From positions 1-64,000 of the forward strand of contig JBKEDS010000011.1 of NCBI GenBank assembly GCA_047975545.1: a stretch of DNA of 64,000 nt, read 5' to 3'. The stretch is from JBKEDS01 sp047975545 (GTDB lineage Bacteria > Bacteroidota > Bacteroidia > Flavobacteriales > Flavobacteriaceae). The position numbers and the translations under genes were made by a program. The stretch's first letter is position 1. Every line of letters starts with the position of its first letter. Below the pieces are notes generated by a model. The model saw only the letters and a program-made list of their open reading frames with translations. It was not told where the DNA came from and searched no databases. Below are positions 60,137-64,000 of this stretch, one piece after another.

Positions 60137-62110
60137 ATGAAGAATATGAAAAAAAATAGAATAAATAAAATACTTGGAAAACTAAAAAAGGTTTTTGGTA
60201 TTGCTATGATAGTTTTAGGTTTTATAGCATTAAATGCTTGCGAAGACAGTTTCTTAGATGTGGTACCGGACAACGTTGTAACCATAGACCAAGCGTTTAA
60301 ACTACGAAACGAAGCCGAAAAATACTTGTTTACCTGTTACGCCTATATTCCTAAAAATGGCGATGCTATTTATAATATAGGGTTTTTGGCGGGTAACGAA
60401 ACCTGGATTCCGCCAAACGATGCGGCATTAAATAGTTACGCTTTCGATGTGGCACGTGGTTTACAAAGGATTACAAACTCCTATATGGATGCTTGGGAAG
60501 GCCACTATCAAGCTGCTGGGCCAAGCGATTTATACCCGCTGTTCGATGGTATACGGCATTGCAATATTTTTATTGAAAATATGGAAGACCGCAACAATGT
60601 GCCGGATATTACCGAGGCCGAGCGTTTGCGTTGGATTGCCGAGGCTAAATTTTTAAAAGCCTACTACCATTACTATTTAATGCGTATGTACGGGCCAATA
60701 CCAATTATGCGTGTGGCAACCCCAGTTGATGCGCCGGAGAGCGAAATACAAGTAGCGCGCGAGCCCATAGACGAAAGTGTAAATTATCTCGTATCGTTGT
60801 TGGACGAAGCCGCAACCCATTTGCCACCGCAAATAGTCGATTTGCAAAACGAGCTGGGGCGCATAACCAGACCAGCCGCATTGGGCATTAAGGGCGAATT
60901 GTTGCTTATGGCGGCCAGCCCATTGTTTAACGGAAATTCCGATATGGCAAACTTTACGAATAAAGATGGCACAAAACTATTTAATACCACTTACGATGCC
61001 ACAAAATGGAAACGGGCTTCCGATGCCCTAAAAACCGCCATAGACGTAGCCGAGGCCAACGGACATGCTATTTTTTATAAGGAAGACATCACCTCGACAA
61101 TTTCCCAAACCACAAAAACAAAGTTGGATATCAGGCAAGCCGTAACCGAAAGGTTTAACAAGGAACTTGTTTGGGCAAATCCTAATAGCCGTACTTGGCA
61201 ATTGCAACGTATTTGCATGATGCCGCTATCCAATGTGGTAGCACATACCCAAGCCCGAAAAATTTTCTCCCCGACAATACGTTCGGTTTCTAAATTCTAT
61301 ACCAAAAACGGGGTGCCGATTGAGGAAGACAAAACGCTGGATTTCTCGGATATTACCATCATTAGGGAAGCCGGAGCCGAAGAAAGGCTAAATATTTTAG
61401 AAGGTTACCGAACCTCAATTTTAAATTTCGATAGGGAGCCCCGCTTTTATGCCGATTTAGGTTTCGATGGTGCCATTTTTTACAAGTACGATAGTGGTTC
61501 CGATGAAACAAAATTCCATATAGAGGCCAAGTTTCAGGATTATGCAGGTAGTTTCGATGCTTTCGATTTTAATATCTCAGGCTACTACATTAAAAAACTT
61601 GTAGATTGGGAGCAAACTTTTGCCAGCGATGGAGGTGCTTCGTACAACGATTATGCTTGGCCCGAACTACGCTTGGCCGATTTGTACCTTATGTACGCCG
61701 AGGCCTTAAACGAAGTAGAAGGACCAACAGGCGAAGTAATCCAGTATATCGATGCCGTTAGGGCCCGTGCCGGGTTGGATGGCGTGGCAACATCGTGGCA
61801 AAATTACTCGACAAATCCCAATAAGTATACAACCCAAAACGGTATGCGGGATATTATCCAAAGAGAACGAACTATAGAAATGGCCTACGAAGGCAAGAAT
61901 TTTTGGGACGTTAGGCGATGGAAAAAAGCCGTAGAGGAATATAACCAACCTGTAAGGGGGTGGAACGTTTTTGGAGCAACCGAAAGTTCGTATTACCAAG
62001 TGTTAACCCTTTACCAACAGCGTTTTATTTCGCCGCGAGATTATTTTTGGCCAATAAACGAAACCACCTTAATACAAAACCCGAATTTGGTTCAAAGCCC
62101 GGGGTGGTAA
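60137..62110 (+). CDS. SusD/RagB-like surface glycan-binding lipoprotein (second pair)
   Basis: A 657-residue SusD protein, 11 bases after its susC partner. The signal is long (basic N-terminus KNMKKNRINKILGKLKK, then a hydrophobic stretch) with lipobox NAC before EDSFLDVVPDN. Typical SusD motifs are AEKYLFTCYAYIP, RWIAEAKFLKAYYHYYLMRMYGPIPIM, ELRLADLYLMYAEALNEV and IQRERTIEMAYEGKNFWDVRRWK. It provides the binding surface for the second transporter. Confidence 0.95.
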   Translation: MKNMKKNRINKILGKLKKVFGIAMIVLGFIALNACEDSFLDVVPDNVVTIDQAFKLRNEAEKYLFTCYAYIPKNGDAIYNIGFLAGNETWIPPNDAALNSYAFDVARGLQRITNSYMDAWEGHYQAAGPSDLYPLFDGIRHCNIFIENMEDRNNVPDITEAERLRWIAEAKFLKAYYHYYLMRMYGPIPIMRVATPVDAPESEIQVAREPIDESVNYLVSLLDEAATHLPPQIVDLQNELGRITRPAALGIKGELLLMAASPLFNGNSDMANFTNKDGTKLFNTTYDATKWKRASDALKTAIDVAEANGHAIFYKEDITSTISQTTKTKLDIRQAVTERFNKELVWANPNSRTWQLQRICMMPLSNVVAHTQARKIFSPTIRSVSKFYTKNGVPIEEDKTLDFSDITIIREAGAEERLNILEGYRTSILNFDREPRFYADLGFDGAIFYKYDSGSDETKFHIEAKFQDYAGSFDAFDFNISGYYIKKLVDWEQTFASDGGASYNDYAWPELRLADLYLMYAEALNEVEGPTGEVIQYIDAVRARAGLDGVATSWQNYSTNPNKYTTQNGMRDIIQRERTIEMAYEGKNFWDVRRWKKAVEEYNQPVRGWNVFGATESSYYQVLTLYQQRFISPRDYFWPINETTLIQNPNLVQSPGW

Positions 62111-62157
62111 AAAATAATACGAATTAGGCATTCTATTTTTCATTTAAAATAAAGAAT

Positions 62158-63375
62158 ATGATACAGAAACAAAATTTAATAAAGTCCGCTTGGGTATTAC
62201 TATTGCCGCTTTTTGCAATTGTTTTCAGTTGCGAAGAAGAGCAAGGGCCCTCGCCATTGGAACATAACACAACACCTCCGGGAATAGTCGAAAATGTTGT
62301 GGTTGAAAACTTACCTGGAAAGGTGAAAATTGAGTACACCTTACCCGATGACGAAGATTTGTTGTACATCGTATCCCGTTACACCTTGGAAGATGGTACG
62401 GAAATGGAAGTAAAGGCTTCATACTACCAAAATTCCATGCTTTTGGAAGGGTTTACGGGGCAGTCCGATGAAGAAGTTAAAATTTTCGCTGTAAATCGTA
62501 GTGAAACCGAGTCCGAACCCGTAACTGTTACGGTATCGCCGTTGGAAGCGCCAATATTCGCAATTTTCAGATCTTTGGAAACCAATGCCGATTTTGGTGG
62601 TGTTCGTATAAATGCCGATAATCCAACAGAAGAGGACATTGCCTTACTGGTTATGCAAAAAAATGTGGAAGGCGATTGGGAGCCACTTTCAACAAGTATC
62701 TATACCTCGGTAAGCGAAATAGCCCAAAGCATCCGCGGGTTCGATTCCGTGCCACAGGATTTTGCGTTCGCCATTCGCGACCGTTGGCTTAATGTTACCG
62801 ATACCCTGTTTACCGAAATAACCCCGATATTCGAAATGTTAATGCCCAGGACCGATATGCGCCCCATAACACTGGCTAACGACGCCGAACTTATTGCCTC
62901 GCATACCGAAGTTAGCGATTTGTTCAATGGCGGTACCCTGGAATGGTACGATAGCTATTTTACAAGTAGAACCATAGATGTTGGTCCCCACTTGGTAACC
63001 TTCGATATTGGTAGGGAAACCAAGTTAAGCCGTTTGCACATCTGGCAGTTTTCCGAACCTATTGGAGGGCAACGGTTGTACTATTACCTTGGTGCCATGC
63101 GTAAATTCAGGATTTATGGTGCAAACGAACTTAACGATGGCGATTTGTCGGGGTGGACGCTTCTTGGGGAATATGAAATAATAAAACCTTCCGGACTACC
63201 ATATTCGCAGGAAGATAACAACGATTTAATAGCGGCACAAGATGGGGCAGATTTCGAGATAGCAATCGATAAACCCGCCGTACGTTATCTTCGAATCGAA
63301 TGCTTGGAAAATTGGGCAGGAGGCGAATATATGGCCATTGCAGAAGTTCAAGTATTTGGTAACCCCGATTTTTAA
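62158..63375 (+). CDS. surface lipoprotein with DUF4959, DUF5126 and DUF5000 (discoidin-like) domains
   Basis: A 405-residue lipoprotein with lipobox FSC (Cys about 22) followed by EEEQGP. The order of domains is an Ig-like DUF4959 (GIVENVVVENLPGKVKIEYTLPDDEDLLYIV), DUF5126 (PIFAIFRSLETNADFGGVRI) and a C-terminal DUF5000, which is an F5/8-type-C-like domain (TFDIGRETKLSRLHIWQF, VRYLRIECLENWAGGEYMAIAEVQVFG). Such proteins follow susCD pairs in polysaccharide loci and are thought to bind glycan on the surface. It is 47 bases after susD, in the same operon. Confidence 0.88.
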   Translation: MIQKQNLIKSAWVLLLPLFAIVFSCEEEQGPSPLEHNTTPPGIVENVVVENLPGKVKIEYTLPDDEDLLYIVSRYTLEDGTEMEVKASYYQNSMLLEGFTGQSDEEVKIFAVNRSETESEPVTVTVSPLEAPIFAIFRSLETNADFGGVRINADNPTEEDIALLVMQKNVEGDWEPLSTSIYTSVSEIAQSIRGFDSVPQDFAFAIRDRWLNVTDTLFTEITPIFEMLMPRTDMRPITLANDAELIASHTEVSDLFNGGTLEWYDSYFTSRTIDVGPHLVTFDIGRETKLSRLHIWQFSEPIGGQRLYYYLGAMRKFRIYGANELNDGDLSGWTLLGEYEIIKPSGLPYSQEDNNDLIAAQDGADFEIAIDKPAVRYLRIECLENWAGGEYMAIAEVQVFGNPDF

Positions 63376-63391
63376 CTTAAAAAACAAAAGC

Positions 63392-64000
63392 ATGAAAAAT
63401 ATAAAATATATAGCCGTAGTAATATGCGCCATATTTATTGGGGTTTACTCCTGTTCGGACGATACCGAATATTTAAAGTACACTAAAGGCGGTGAGGTTT
63501 CATATACGGGGGCAATCGATTCCTTGGAAATTTTACCCGGGCAAAACAGGGTTTTGGTTAAAGGGTTGATAATAGGCGATCCTAAGGTAACCGAAGTTAG
63601 GGTGTACTGGAATAGCCGAACCGATTCGGTTACGGTTCCCGTTAACAGAACCAGCGGTGTCGATGTTGTGGAAACAATAATTACTGGACTGGCCGAAAAC
63701 GTGTATAATTTTGAAGTAAGGACTTTCGATGCCCAAGGTAACAGCTCAATTGCAATTTCCCGTTCGGCCGAGGTGTATGGCGATAGGTATATTGCTTCGC
63801 TATTTAACAGGCCTATAGAAAATAACGTTTTAATTGACAGTGAACTGGTAATAAATTTTGCCGAAATGGATTTAAGTTCCGGTGTGTTGGGGTCGGAAGT
63901 GGAATATATGTCAACTGCAAACGAGTTAACAACTGTTTTTATTGATATTAGTGAAGAAAGCGTAACCATTCCCGATTTTTTAAGTGGTTCTGCGTATCGG
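63392..64000 (+). CDS. DUF4998-type surface lipoprotein (C-terminus beyond window)
   Basis: The frame opens at an ATG at 63392 and runs through 203 codons to the window end without a stop. The lipobox is YSC (Cys22) followed by SDD. The early part TKGGEVSYTGAIDSLEILPG and RVLVKGLIIGDPKVTEVRVYW are typical of DUF4998 domains that follow DUF5000 proteins in these loci; a second, Ig-like part follows. It is likely another surface glycan-binding component and shares the operon with the preceding genes. Confidence 0.8.
   Translation, partial: MKNIKYIAVVICAIFIGVYSCSDDTEYLKYTKGGEVSYTGAIDSLEILPGQNRVLVKGLIIGDPKVTEVRVYWNSRTDSVTVPVNRTSGVDVVETIITGLAENVYNFEVRTFDAQGNSSIAISRSAEVYGDRYIASLFNRPIENNVLIDSELVINFAEMDLSSGVLGSEVEYMSTANELTTVFIDISEESVTIPDFLSGSAYR

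Overview
The window comes from a member of the Bacteroidota, almost certainly a marine-type Flavobacteriaceae. The evidence is: four SusC/SusD-type systems' worth of TonB-dependent transport genes (three complete pairs), lipoprotein signals of the type LxxC followed by acidic residues, promoters of the TAnnTTTG type, a fused SecDF, a fused GatB-AspRS, FecR/ECF sigma regulation, and an A+T-rich background with little Shine-Dalgarno signal. No tRNA, rRNA, CRISPR array, transposase or phage gene was seen.

Layout. 1-9 kb is housekeeping: the start of lptB, then ffh and folD, a small barrel protein, rluF, an alpha/beta hydrolase, a YitT membrane protein, a lipoprotein, a HerA-like ATPase and queE. 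9.3-16.2 kb is a SusC/SusD uptake operon with a FecR anti-sigma factor, facing a divergently transcribed ECF sigma gene. 16.2-24.7 kb holds an acetyltransferase, a large phosphoesterase fused to an outer-membrane barrel, a GAF protein paired with an HD-PycTM membrane protein, and a small barrel protein. 24.7-30.5 kb is a minus-strand operon gatC-gatA-gatB/aspS-methyltransferase for tRNA-dependent aminoacyl-tRNA amidation. 30.7-43.8 kb carries a lipoprotein serpin, gyrB, a two-component system with small envelope genes, mdh and secDF. 43.8-46.1 kb has a MITE-like element and a PurD-like ATP-grasp/GNAT pair. 46.1-64 kb is a polysaccharide utilization locus: a sulfatase, a GH2 beta-galactosidase-like enzyme, two susCD pairs and two surface lipoproteins, the last one cut by the window end.

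The most striking observation is upstream of gatC. On the minus strand there is a TAnnTTTG promoter, then a 15-codon ORF encoding MSINNNNNNFNNPNF (nine Asn codons), then a segment CGGGAGGTT, then a GC-rich hairpin followed by eight T, then gatC 20 bases later. CGGGAGGTT can pair with the 5' arm of the hairpin and lies immediately after the leader stop codon, where a terminating ribosome would cover it. This is the full architecture of a classical translation-coupled transcription attenuator, here apparently sensing Asn-tRNA(Asn), and it controls an operon that encodes AspRS fused to GatB plus GatA and GatC, which is the machinery for converting Asp-tRNA(Asn) to Asn-tRNA(Asn). Regulator and product therefore agree. 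GatC itself is atypical and Asn-rich.

Other points worth a look are the HD-PycTM/GAF pair (a Pycsar-effector-like membrane module without a cyclase beside it), the phosphoesterase-barrel fusion, a terminator-like hairpin directly after the gyrB promoter, three palindromic MITE-like elements, and hairpins separating the segments of the polysaccharide locus.
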